Positions 24,561 to 36,164 of a DNA stretch of 64,000 nt are shown piece by piece. The stretch is taken from assembly GCF_011075055.1 (NCBI RefSeq), contig NC_058150.1:434001-498000 (forward strand), written 5' to 3'. Source of the stretch: Mangifera indica. Its lineage: Eukaryota > Streptophyta > Magnoliopsida > Sapindales > Anacardiaceae. The translations under genes and the position numbers were made by a program. Positions within the stretch are counted from its first letter, which is position 1. Each line of letters opens with the position of its first letter. The notes beneath the pieces are model-generated. The model did no database searches. It saw nothing but the letters and a program-made list of their open reading frames with translations, and had not been told where the DNA came from.

Positions 24561-26600
24561 TTACTTATCCTTGTATCTCTTTTCTACTTCCTCCAAACTC
24601 TGAATCTCTTCGTAATATTTGCAGATGCGGTAGATGCACCTGCAACCACATTCAAAACGAAATATTCATTTATTCGCGTGTTTAATAGCCAAGGAAATTT
24701 TCTAAAGAGTATGACAGCAAATTAATGCAACATACCAGTAGAGAAGGCATGCTGCGACACACAGAATCACGTTCTTTTGCGCTTTGTATATCTGCAAAAG
24801 ATACTTCAATGGTAAGTCTACAACATTCTAATATACAGAGAGTAAAGATAAAGAGTACATGTAAATTTCAGGGTGAAAAAGAAAAGAAAGGCTTCATGAA
24901 ATAGGCTGCTGGGATTGAACAGATATAAGATTTGACTAATTTAAAAGACCTGTTTCGTGGAACAGAGAATTCACAAAACTACTTTTTGTATCTATAAGCA
25001 TATATTCATAAACAAACAGGGTCATTGTAGTCAATTCCATTTGCATTAAAAAGAAATACATCAAGGCAACTGTTTAGAGCAGGGCTGGATTCGAACCAAG
25101 CCAGCTCGAGCTCGGCTCAGTCAAGCCCGAAACGAGCCGGCCTTAACCGAGCTCAAGCTACTTATCGGATTTTTTAATTAAAATTTTTGATACAAAACGA
25201 CGTCGTTTTGATCAATATGTATTAAAACGACGTCGTTTTGATAACGAAAAACGAGTCAAACCGAATTCGAGCCAGCCTTAGCCGAGCTCGAACTCGAGCC
25301 AACTATATATGAACCGAGCCGAGCTCGAGCTCAACGGCTCGGCTCGAATCCAGCCCTAGTTTAGAGTATTTGGCTCTTCTCTTTTTATTCAATCACTTGG
25401 GAGATACATAGAAAAAGAGACTATAAATCTTGATAATTAATCATAATCAGCTTTTACCCTCAAATTTCTATAAATCAACAACCATGTTTCGAAGGTATCA
25501 ACTTAATCGCAAAATGACGTCTATCTCCCTCTTCCCAACCAATATCATTTGAATGATCATGATCAAGAAACAGAGAGCTCTTTCACAACCAGCAAGGCCA
25601 AAAATATGGATTTTATTTATATGATGCAGTATCTAAACAGATTTTCAGGCCCCAGGTGTAAATGGTACAGTCTGCAAGCTCACAGGTTCTATAAAACCAT
25701 TATAATTTCACATATCATCAAGTATAACCTACTAAAAATTGACCTAGCTCAGCATCAACCATTTCACAACTTTCTAGTCATTGCATTTCTCACTTTCACT
25801 TGAAAACTCAAATCTCTACTGCCCCAAAAAAGCCTAACATAGAACACAGATAGAGATCTGAAAACTCATAAATTATGACTGGAACAAGAAAAAAAATAAT
25901 CATAGATATCCTATAAATCATTAGGTAATACTACATAAACGATGGATACTAACTGGTATAAACAAACTAAAGTGTCATCACATGATAAGTGATATAACTG
26001 TTTCCTTTATGTATTATTCAAAATCACTCAATCACATACTAATATGTCATCTTAAATATTATTGTTTTCGGTAGCAAGTTTTTCTTAAGCTAAGAAGCTT
26101 ACAACGCATCACAAAATACCCATTTTGAATCAACCAGAGAAGCAGAAATGCAAAGGAGTATCTACAACATGCCTCGTCAGGTTAACTGCAATCATGTTGA
26201 AGTCCTAAAGTTCCAGAAAGATACAATATACTCCCCAAGGTCAAAAACTTACAGATTTCTCATATCGATCTCGCTCAGCAGCCGTGCAGATCTCAGAGGT
26301 ACACATCAACCGATGCTCGTTCTTCCAATAGAGATCTACAAATCCCCAACCACTCAACAGCTCATAATCAATTAATTTTCCCCAAAAATGAATCAGAAAC
26401 TACGAAAGAAAAAAAAAAAAGAAAGTACCCATAAGCTGAAACGCAGAAAAGGGGACGACGAAGAGGCACGGCTGAAGAATAATGGAAATAAGAGAAACGA
26501 AACGTTTCTTCAAAAGTTTAGGTGTAGGGAGGGTCAAGAGAAGGGCGATGGCTGCCTCAGCTGCCACCACGTAAGTGAGAATCATCCACTGCAACGCCAT
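24561..26600 (-). CDS. BAP31-like ER membrane protein (plant short form, At3g17780-like)
   Basis: Four exons on the minus strand: 26600-26429, 26335-26253, 24791-24736 and 24639-24561, encoding exactly 129 aa, the size of the short plant form. All junction phases close. The start MALQWMILTYVVAAEA opens a hydrophobic segment (about 3-24), followed by a second one (about 38-57). Then comes the invariant YWKNEHRLMCTSE block and AERDRYEKS, a third hydrophobic stretch (VILCVAACLLYWCIY) and a short charged tail ending KRYKDK. BAP31 proteins sit in the ER membrane and act in export and quality control of membrane cargo in animals; the plant role is poorly defined. The long coiled-coil tail of animal BAP31 is missing, as usual for this plant subfamily. 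Intron 2 (24792-26252) holds a hAT-type element. Confidence 0.93.
25080..25358. mobile_element. Non-autonomous hAT-type element (279 bp) with 8-bp target duplication
   Basis: The termini are cagggctggattcga on the left and, reverse-complemented, tagggctggattcga on the right. The inverted similarity continues with GC-rich agccgagctcgagctc words. Direct repeats gtttagag flank it at 25072-25079 and 25359-25366. Eight-base duplications and CAGGG-like ends are hallmarks of the hAT superfamily. The centre holds two copies of the perfect palindrome aaaacgacgtcgtttt at 25194-25209 and 25224-25239. No coding capacity. The element stands out from the AT-rich intron by its GC content, so it may be a recent insertion. 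Confidence 0.88.
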
Positions 26601-28544
26601 GGCTTAATTGAATATTGAAAAGGGTGACTGTAAATGTTAGAATTAGCTTGTTGCCCTGAGCTTAAAGAGGCAGGTGCTTGCCTTAATGGCAAAGGCAAAG
26701 GTGAACAGTGATAGTGTTCCAGAACTCTTTCTTGCCTTTGTTTTTTCCGCCCAATGAGCGCAAACAAGGAGTTCAATTTTGCATTATTTATTATTATTTT
26801 ATTTTTAATTTAGAATTATTATTCATTTTTGTCTTTAAAATTAAGACAGAGTAACTAATTTTTATTTAAAGTAATTGAAAAAAAGTGTAGATTTGAGATT
26901 TTGTCATGAATTATAAAATTATAATTTATTGGATATAATTATTATAAGTTTAATTATTATATTTTAAATTTTATTTATTTAATTAATTAGAACCAAATAT
27001 CTTGATTAAAAAAAATTATTTATCACCTTAGCTTTTTGTAAAATAACAATTGTCTATTGATTAGTTTAAAAAATACATTTTTCACTTATATACCGATATT
27101 TGTTTTTCAATCAAAATACTTCTTTTTTTTTTTTCAAACTATCACCCACTGCCCGCTCCTCCCCCATCGCCATCGCACATAAACTCACTCTCATAACATG
27201 CCACCGCATAACGAAACCCACTGCGACAGCCACCACACCAACCCGCCCACACAACACCCCCACCCCCCAACTGTCATGCCTGTCATGCTTGTGATGGGCC
27301 TTGATTGGGTTCAGCCGAATTGAAACCAACCCAGTTAAAACTAGGAGCCCTAATTTGGCACTCATGATTTAAAAAAAAAAAAAAAAAGCCATTTTGGGCC
27401 AGAGGATCTGTGGGTTTCATTTACATAGATCTTATTGATCCACCATGGAACATATAAAAATTAAAGGTAAAGGTATATCCTAACTAAGATGATTCAAATT
27501 TGAATTAAAATAATTATATTTAATTGGAGTTTAAACTGGTTGAGTTTATATGCATATTATCAGAGAGTTTGTAAAATAATAATATCATTAATAAAATAAA
27601 TAATACTATTAAATAAATAAATTAAATTTATCATAAATTAAATTATTAAACGAAAACCCTAACTAAAAATTGATTTGTTCCAATTGGGCCCATTTTGTTC
27701 AAATCCACAACGATCATTATACTAATGTAGTGACATTTTTTGTGTTTCTCCATCTAGAAACTTAAAATTTTATCTAATTTTTCTCTCCCATAAATGTTCA
27801 ACTTGGCCTCCACATTTAATTTTTGGCATCAACCAACCATATTATAATTAATTCGATTTAATCCATTCTCAACTTGGGGCTGTCCACATGTTGCATTGTC
27901 TTTTTTGTCTTGACCTGAAAAGATGATGAAATTTTGTTGGTTTCATCTTAGGAACAAGAATCTTCATTTCAAAACGCTTTCCCACCTAACTTGAACTCTT
28001 GTAGAAAGAAAAATAAACAAATAAATACTGATTACGATTGAATTCAATTAAGAACAAATCTAAATTAGGCCAACTTAAGTTTAGTTTAAATAAAATAGTT
28101 TATTCTAAATCGATAAATTTAAATTTAAATTTGATTCAAAATTATTTAACTTTACTTTTTATCAAAATTGACTTAGATTGTAGAGTATGATACGTATAAT
28201 TAATAGTAAACTTTTTAAAATAAGTGACAATATAATGAAATCTTGCACTGGAAGACAAGGCCCAAATTAGGTTTTGTCTTCGAATTTCGATCCTCAAGGG
28301 CTTAGGTTATTTGACAAATCGAGCTTTTAAGTCCATCTCGATTTAATCCGATCCGAACACCTGTATGTCTAGCTTTAATTTTCACAAATAATGACATGGA
28401 GCCACCCAACCCACTCTACTCCACTAGCTTGCCAATAATTGGCATACTTTTCTTCATAATATAACTAATTTTATTTTTAAAAAAATCACATTGGTGGCTC
28501 GCTATTTAGTCACATGTTGTTATTATTTATCATACTCTAAACTT

Positions 28545-28547
<3 letters not shown>

Positions 28548-28584
<37 letters not shown>
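28548..28584. repeat. (TA)n microsatellite
   Basis: About eighteen uninterrupted TA dinucleotides, about 200 bp before the MAPKK start codon. Confidence 0.95.
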
Positions 28585-28588
<4 letters not shown>

Positions 28589-28703
28589 CTCCAACCCACC
28601 CAAAAATTTAACCTTATTCGGAAGTGGGCCCTCTTCTCCTCTCTATCCTTCCACCTTCCTTCGACTTCCCCAATTAGCTCTCCCACTTCTTTAATGTTCA
28701 TTT

Positions 28704-28712
28704 CTATATAAT
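28704..28712 (+). promoter_or_regulatory. Possible TATA box of the MAPKK gene
   Basis: The sequence ctatataat lies about 75 bp before the ATG, followed by a CT-rich leader. A second candidate, tataatc at 28731, is closer. Either position is plausible for plant core promoters. Confidence 0.4.
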
Positions 28713-28785
28713 CCTTCTTTCACTTCTCTTTATAATCTTAATCTCTAAATCTTAAACTGAAATTATCGATACAATATTTTTACTT

Positions 28786-29751
28786 ATGGCAGTTGTCAGA
28801 CAGCGTAGACAGTTGAATCTTCGGCTCCCTTTACCAGAATCCGACCGTTGCCCACGTTTCCCCTTACCTCTCCCTCCCGGAGTAGCCACCGCCTCTGCCG
28901 GTAACTCCTCTGCTGCGGCAGCCGCCATAACCTGCACAGATTTGGACAAACTCCATGTCCTGGGCCACGGAAACGGTGGAACTGTTTACAAAGTTCGTCA
29001 TAAACGGACTGACAAGATATATGCTTTGAAAGTCGTCCATGGAGAGAGCGACTCCACCCTCCGCCGCCAAGTATTCCGCGAAATGGAAATCCTCCGCCGT
29101 ACCGACTCTCCTTGCATCGTCCAGTGCTACGGCGTGTTCGAAAAACCGTCCGGAGATATCGCCATGGTGATGGAGTATATGGACGCCGGCACTCTCGAAA
29201 CGTTGCTGCAAAAGAACGGGACGTTCTCCGAACAAGAACTCGCCAACATCGCCGCCCAAATTTTGAAGGGGTTGAGTTATTTGCACGCGCATAAGATCAT
29301 TCATCGCGATATCAAGCCGTCGAATCTTCTGGTGAACAGCAATATGCAAGTGAAAATCTCAGACTTCGGTGTCAGTAAAATCATGTGCCGGAGCTTGGAC
29401 GCCTGCAATTCTTACGTGGGCACTTGCGCGTACATGAGTCCGGAGCGGTTTGATCCCGAAACTTACGGCGGAAACTACAATGGCTACGCCGGCGATATCT
29501 GGAGCTTGGGGCTGACTTTGCTGGAGCTTTATTTGGGTCATTTTCCGTTTCTGCAACCCGGTCAACGGCCTGATTGGGCGACCCTTATGTGCGCGATCTG
29601 CTTTGGGGATCCGCCGAGTTTACCCGACGGAGTGTCCGAGGAGTTTCGGAGCTTCATTGAGTGCTGCTTGCAGAAGGAGTCCAGTACGAGATGGACGGCT
29701 TCACAGCTGTTGAATCACCCCTTTCTGGCCAAGGATCCGAGATCCGACTGA
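28786..29751 (+). CDS. MKK9: MAP kinase kinase, group D (MKK7/MKK9 type)
   Basis: An intronless gene of 321 aa; group D plant MAPKKs are also intronless and about 310 aa. The N-terminus RQRRQLNLRLPLP is a MAPK docking site (basic cluster followed by LxL). Kinase landmarks are the Gly-rich loop LGHGNGGTVY (59-68), Lys82 in ALKVV, the catalytic HRDIKPSN (173-180), DFG (193-195) and the activation segment with S203 and S209 in the plant S/T-x5-S/T spacing. This is followed by GTCAYMSPERFD, and the substrate region ends at about 313. It is a dual-specificity kinase that phosphorylates MAPKs such as MPK3/6 in ethylene, stress and senescence signalling. Codon use is much richer in G and C than in neighbouring genes. 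MKK9 is the likeliest name but MKK7 or MKK8 cannot be excluded. Confidence 0.93.
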   Translation: MAVVRQRRQLNLRLPLPESDRCPRFPLPLPPGVATASAGNSSAAAAAITCTDLDKLHVLGHGNGGTVYKVRHKRTDKIYALKVVHGESDSTLRRQVFREMEILRRTDSPCIVQCYGVFEKPSGDIAMVMEYMDAGTLETLLQKNGTFSEQELANIAAQILKGLSYLHAHKIIHRDIKPSNLLVNSNMQVKISDFGVSKIMCRSLDACNSYVGTCAYMSPERFDPETYGGNYNGYAGDIWSLGLTLLELYLGHFPFLQPGQRPDWATLMCAICFGDPPSLPDGVSEEFRSFIECCLQKESSTRWTASQLLNHPFLAKDPRSD

Positions 29752-32700
29752 GTAATGGATATAGGTTTAACCCACATACCCGTGTAATTTTAGAACGGGG
29801 TTTGAGTTTTGTAGACAGTAAACGAATTCGGTTTCGTTTTTTTTTTTTTTTTAATTTTAATTTTCTATAATTTGTACATCCTTACTTCTTTTATATAAAT
29901 TTAATTTCTTTATTTTATATTCAAGAGGTTGAAATATAACTTTTGCCTAAAACCACTAAAATTATAGTTGATTTGAGTATAAATAAGATTTAATTCTAAT
30001 TTAATTTGGTTTGGGATAGGCAAATTAAAATTAAAATTTAGTTAAAAATAATTTAAATTTTGATTTAATATAAGTTTAGTTTAACTCAAATGTTTATATT
30101 GACTCAAACTAAATTCATTTTCTTAGACTTAGAGTCTATTGATGTTGATTTATATCTAAAAAAGTTAAGCCTAAAATAATGAGTTGAGCCTTAAACTTAA
30201 TTAAAAAAATAATTTAATTTTACATTTAATCTAAATTGTTATGAATACGAATATTTAAATCGATTTAAACTTAATTCATTTATGAAAATTGACTCAATTT
30301 TTACGTTTAAACTTTTTTCGTTTGATACAAACTCAAATTTAAGTTTGATACAAACTCAAATTTAAGTTTGAATAGTTAAAATAGAATCTATTAAATTATG
30401 TTAAATTTGATATAAATTGAGTCTAAACGTAATCTAATTTGATATCGACTTAATTTTGAAAAAAATTAATTTCAATAAATTAAAGTTTAAATTTAATTAA
30501 AAAATAATTTAATTTTATATTTAATCTAAATTGGTGTTAAATTGACTCGTTCATGAGAACATATCCAATTTTTAATTTTAAACTCAGCTCATTGGAAAAA
30601 CTTGGATTAAATCCTATCCTAATTAAAATATAACAAGATCTGATGATAAAACATAATAAAATATCCCAATAAATAAGTAGCGTAATTTGTGTGGGTGTTA
30701 TATTATTATGCCATGGGGTTCCTGGGAGATTCCTCTCCACTCAGCAAACATTTGTGACACGTGATAATGATGTGGACGTGAAATATTATTAAAATGAAAA
30801 CGAATCCTCTGCATTGTTGCTTACAGTATTATATTTACTTCCGTATTTTCATCATCATTGATTACGTAATTTTTTATCATTGATTTATTTTAAATATTTA
30901 ATCTTTAGTTCGTTTCTAGATATTTATGAATCATTTGATTCATTTCTTTCCATTATATAGATTATCTCGCCATCCATTAATTTTGAACATTTAGAAGTGT
31001 TTCATTAGGATAATATTTTATTATTAAAATAAAAAATTATTATAAAAATAAATTATTTAAAAATTTATTATATATAAATAATTATTATATTTAATAAAAT
31101 TTAGTAAGTATAAATAATTATTATATTTATTTAAAAATTATAAAAAATATTAATAAATTATTTTATCCAAATAACTTTTAATATATTTATTTTTAAATAT
31201 TTTTATATTAATTAAAAATAAATTTATTTTTATCTAAAAAATAAATAAGTGATAAAACATTTGTTATTATTGATAAATTAAATAAAATAATATAAATAAT
31301 AAAAAATAATTTTTTAAAATAATTTTTAAATGCTTATATTCAAACAACCTTTACGTGACTCTTCTATTTGTAGATTCAAATTAAAATTAAAATTAATTTA
31401 AATTTGATTATATTAAAAAAAAAAAAGGGGGGTAATCTTGGCTTGCACGAGATGCGAATCATAAAAGGGGAAGCAATTGACATCATGGATGACGTGGGGA
31501 GAAATTTCGTGGCAGGCACTCACGTTCATGCATTTGGCAACGCCAGCGATTGGTGGCTGTTACTCTCACACTGCCCCTTAATGGAGATAGAGATAGAATG
31601 ATAGTGATTTATTTAATTAAAGCGGCTCATTTTCGACTTTTGAACACACCCAGTTTCATCGGACGCCAACCATCCTTTTAAGAAATGTACCTTTTTTTTA
31701 TCTTTTGAATTAATATTTATGTTAATTTATGCATTAATAATGTTTTTTTAATTAAATTAAATTAAGTATTTTTTAATTCAAACTCAATTTAATTATATTA
31801 AAACCAATTTGAGCTCGTTAAATACAAAAGTTTTTGAGATAAAAATAATTGACTTAAAAGTATTAATTACCATATATTTAAAATCAATCGATGAGATTTT
31901 AGAAATTTATGTGCAAATTGGCAAAGTACTAGTAAATTTGGTTCATAGTTTTCCAAATTTTAACAAAATATTAATAAAAAAGATGTTGCATATCCTTATT
32001 TTTTAACATTTAATTAACTATTTAAATAATTTATTATTATCAAATTAAATATTATTTTATATTTAATTTAAAATTATTTAATTATATAAATCGAACACTT
32101 GATTTTAATATTGAGAAGTATACAAATGACAGAGGAAATCACTAGATACTTTTTGGATAGACATCTAGTGAGAAAATTCAATGCATGTGGCTTGGCCTTT
32201 GACACACGGAGGATTTTATCCAAACGCTCACTTATTTTGGCAGCAAATAATATTTAAAAACCAATTACGTAAAAGCAAAATTACGATCTCACGTGGAACC
32301 GCTCTAAAAATATTATATTCATTACTATTATTTCCATAGAATCATATCTTATACTTTTGCATGTTGATGGGATTTTTACTGTTAATATAATATATCTTAT
32401 TTTATATAATAATATTATTTGTATCTAATTTTAAATATTTAAATAATATATTATAATATAATTAAATATTATTTTATTTTTAATTAAAAATATTTAATTA
32501 TATCACAATTTATTATTTATATATTTATTTAAACACTTGAAATTAAGTATACATAATTTTATTATATTTGTACTAGTGTGGACATCCCTTATATAGAATA
32601 TTCATTGACATTTAGAGAAAAAGAAAAATTATCAAAAAAAAAATTGTCATAAATAAATTAAACAATAAAATTATATATATATATATCTATTTTAAATATA

Positions 32701-33318
32701 TAAACAAATATATATTTAAAATGTGTTATCAAATAATTCAATAATTTTAATTTAATTATAAAATTATATTTAATTATATTTAATTCTAAAATAATACTCA
32801 ATTATATATAATATATATTTATTTATATACTCAACAAAATATCAAAATTGTTTTATTAATTCAAAACGAACAGTACTTTGATAGAATCCGCCCACAGTAA
32901 TATTGTTCATTTTAATATCTGGTTCTGAGTCGGATCTGATTCTATTAGAAGTATCGTATATTATTACAGTGATAAAAATGGAAAAAAATTAGTCATTAAT
33001 AAGTTATTTGTCTCTCTATGATTGGCCATGGAGATCCACATTGTTGACACTTTGAATCTCGATTAAGTTTCCATAACTGCCAGACGTGAATTTGTCAAAT
33101 TTCTTCATCAAGAATTCAATAATTTCAATCCAACTCCCACCCCATATCGAATTCTCTCCATAACTGCAAATCCACGTAATGTCTTACTAGTTTTCAATAA
33201 TGTATCCACATGCCATGCCATCCTTATCATCGTCTTCTTCCTTTTAAATTCTAAATTTATAACTCTTTTTCAAGCTTTTCCCAGATCCCAGAAAAATCCC
33301 TTTTTTTTTTTTTCATAC
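29752..33318. other. Intergenic spacer between the MAPKK gene and PYD1
   Basis: Mostly AT above any other part of the window, with decayed inverted repeats: 30000-30600 has alternating aaatttaagtttg and caaactcaaattta words, and 31000-31340 is nearly pure A/T. An isolated GC-richer island at 31425-31610 is noted in the findings. Promoter sequence of PYD1 presumably lies in 33000-33318, which ends in a T-tract at 33301-33313. No gene is recognisable. Confidence 0.5.
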
Positions 33319-36164
33319 ATGGCTTCTCTGAATTTGAGTCACATCATCAGAGGCAACTCCACCATTGCTGAGTTCCCTTTAACTCGTCCTGCTCGACCCA
33401 GTTTGAGTTTACCCTGTGCCCGAGTTGGGTTCAGAGTGTTTGGTCAAGCTCTGGCTTCTTCAGAGCCGGATTTGAGTGTTGAAGTAAATGGACTTCACTT
33501 GCCCAACCCGTTCGTTATTGGGTCGGGTCCTCCTGGAACCAATTATACTGTTATGAAGAGAGCCTTTGATGAAGGCTGGGGCGCCGTGATCGCTAAAACT
33601 GTGAGTTGTCTGTTCTTATTCTTTGTAATTTTAAGTCCCCTGTGTTTTAATTTCATCACATTTTGCCCCCCGGTTTATGGATGTCTGCTTTCAATATGGA
33701 TTTATAGGTTTCATTAGATGCAGCAAAGGTTATAAATGTAACGCCCAGATATGCCCGCTTGAGAGTGGACGGAAATGGCTCTGCCAAAGGGCAGATTATA
33801 GGATGGGAAAACATAGAACTTATAAGTGACAGGCCATTTGAGACAATGCTGAAAGAATTTAAGCAATTGAAGGAAGAGTACCCGGATAGGATTCTCATTG
33901 CTTCAATTATGGAGGAGTATAACAAGGTTGCTTGGGAGGAGCTTATTGATCGAGTTGAACAAACCGGGATTGTAAGATTGAATGATCACTTTTGTGTAAT
34001 GAAATTTGTTTTTTCAGTGATGAGTATTGATTTCTTAATCTTTTGTGGCATTGTGCTGGTGTGCTGTGTAGGATGCTATTGAAGTTAATTTCTCATGCCC
34101 TCACGGAATGCCGGAGCGACAAATGGGGGCAGCTGTTGGCCAAGATTGCGGGCTGCTGGAAGAGGTTTGTGGATGGATAAATGCAAAAGCTAGCGTACCT
34201 GTGTGGGCGAAGATGACTCCTAACATTACTGACATTACTGAGGTCTGCTTTAAAACATGACTTGGTTGTTTGTTTATTTCCCTTCACAATGAGTGCATTG
34301 ATTTGGAGGATAATATTGTATTGGAAATTTCTTCTTTGAGTATGTTTTAGATTGGGATGAACTATACATCAGCTAAACTTTTTGTCTACCACCTTTATAG
34401 AAATTCTAGATGTCTATTAAGTTCTTTTTTGGCCTATTCTAATGATAACTGATGCATCATCCTACATTGATACGTAAAAGCCGGCGAGGGTGGCTCTGAG
34501 ATCAGGATGTGAGGGGATAGCAGCTATTAACACAATCATGAGTGTTATGGGAATCAATCTTAAGACTTTGCGGCCTGAACCTTGTGTCGAGGGGTTGGGA
34601 TTCTCAAATTCAGAAAAATATGAGACTTTTTCCTTTTTCTATTTTAGAGAACTTTTATTTATTTAAATTTTGTTATTAGATACTCTACTCCTGGAGGCTA
34701 CTCTTGCAAGGCAGTCCATCCTATTGCACTGGGAAAAGTGATGAGTATTGCAAAAATGATGAAGGCCGAATTTAATGATGGGGATTACTCACTTTCCGGC
34801 ATTGGAGGTGTTGAGAAAGGTGCAGATGCTGCTGAATTTATTCTTCTTGGAGCAAATACTGTTCAGGTAGGTCCAAAATATAGTTCTCTGGTTGGTTTCT
34901 TTGGAATAACAATGTGTTTCCTTGTTAATGCTTTACAAATTATAATTTTCCTTTCAGTCTTACGTTTGGAAGCCTCTGATCTCTGACTTACAATCATGCC
35001 ATGTCAAATTTCAGTTGTACATTTACAAATAGGGTGGATTTGTAATTGTCGTTTATCAAACGGCTATACTGACATCTGGTGCAGCTTCACATAAGAGGTT
35101 TCCAAGGCTTCCTAATCTTCGTTTTTTCCTTCAATACGATTTTAACTTGAACAGTAATTTTATTTCTTAAGAGTTCAACATCTGTACACCAGAAGGGACT
35201 TACAATTGTTCTAATTTGACTTCTTTCTGAGTTGCTGTATATGAATGCTATTATCTTAATTTACTGGGGAAAAAGCTACTAGTTTTGACAAAGTCTTGTA
35301 ATTTGTTTATGATTTAGCTTCTTTCAGAACTGTTAAAACTTTGGATCTATAGTACTTCTTTTTCTCATAAAACATTTTCATGGTTAATGACCTGAGAAGT
35401 CTTGAAACAATCGTCCTCTTGTTTGCCTATCTGTTTTACCGGAGTTCTGGCTTTTTCTCCTACTCAACATTGATCAACCCCTTTACTCCTGCACTTTCAG
35501 TGAATCTCTCTAGTTCTGTTTGTTTAGTTTGAACCCGGAAACATGATCTATGTTTATGTTCTCAGTAATCAAACTTCAATCTTTGAACAACCATCAACCT
35601 TGATGGAACTCTTTCTAATTTTTACGTTGGTGTGCTTGTAATTGTTCCGTGCACAAATCCGTTGATGATTTCTGGAGTCTTCAGCTCTCTGTAAAAGTAA
35701 TGGGTTAATTTTAGAATCTCATTGTATTTAGTATGACATATGACCTGCTGCAGTTGAAATGCAGAATGAATTGATAGGCCATCACTTTTGTTTGTAGGTA
35801 TGCACTGGCGTTATGATGCACGGATATCCCCTCGTTAAGAAACTGTGCGAAGAGTTAAAGGACTTCATGAGATCACACAGTTTCTCCACCATAGACGATT
35901 TTCGAGGGTAAGCAATATGCTCTGTATCCGAGACACTAATCGACAGAAAAGTTACGATGATTGTGGGTATACTGATACTATTTTCTTCTTCTTTGGTGGA
36001 TTTCCAGGGTCTCTCTACAGTATTTCACAACCCACACAGACTTAGTTCAGCGACAACAAGAAGCGATCCGACAGAGGAAAGCGGTGAAGAAAGGCTTGCA
36101 GTCTGACAAAGATTGGACTGGGGATGGCTTTGTGAGTGAGACAGAAAGCATGGTTTCAAACTGA
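33319..36164 (+). CDS. PYD1: Dihydropyrimidine dehydrogenase (NADP+), plastidial
   Basis: Seven exons: 33319-33600, 33708-33971, 34072-34242, 34481-34593, 34680-34866, 35798-35907 and 36008-36164, encoding 427 aa (Arabidopsis PYD1 is 426). It catalyses the first step of pyrimidine catabolism, reducing uracil and thymine to dihydro forms with NADPH on an FMN-bearing TIM barrel. Residues 1 to about 50 look like a plastid transit peptide. Landmarks are VNGLHLPNPFVIGSGPPG, the loop VNFSCPHGMPERQMGAAVGQ with the presumed catalytic Cys191, the lysine-containing VPVWAKMTPN, and the FMN phosphate-binding part SGIGGVEKGADAAEFILLGA. The C-terminal DWTGDGFV tail is also typical. It lacks the FAD and Fe-S domains of animal DPD, as in plants and bacteria. 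The acceptor of intron 3 (gtaaaag before 34481) is weak but reading phase requires it. Intron 5 is 931 bp. Confidence 0.97.

Larger units (their letters stand above)
26601..28785. other. Spacer between the BAP31-like gene (-) and the MAPKK gene (+)
   Basis: The bases just after 26600 are the 5' leader and promoter of the minus-strand gene. From 26780 to 28500 the sequence is AT-rich. It is broken by a C-rich stretch at 27140-27290 (purine/pyrimidine-skewed, with ccaccgc and caccccc words) that makes open frames on both strands but resembles no protein. A (TA)n tract lies at 28548-28584, and the MAPKK promoter follows. Confidence 0.5.

Noticed and set aside
27111..27365. Overlapping frames on both strands over a C-rich patch
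   Set aside because: His/Thr/Pro-rich or Val/Ala-rich low-complexity peptides from a skewed base composition, with no family resemblance.
28864..29349. 161-codon frame antisense to the MAPKK
   Set aside because: A shadow of GC-rich kinase codons; it has no independent homology and the kinase frame is unambiguous.
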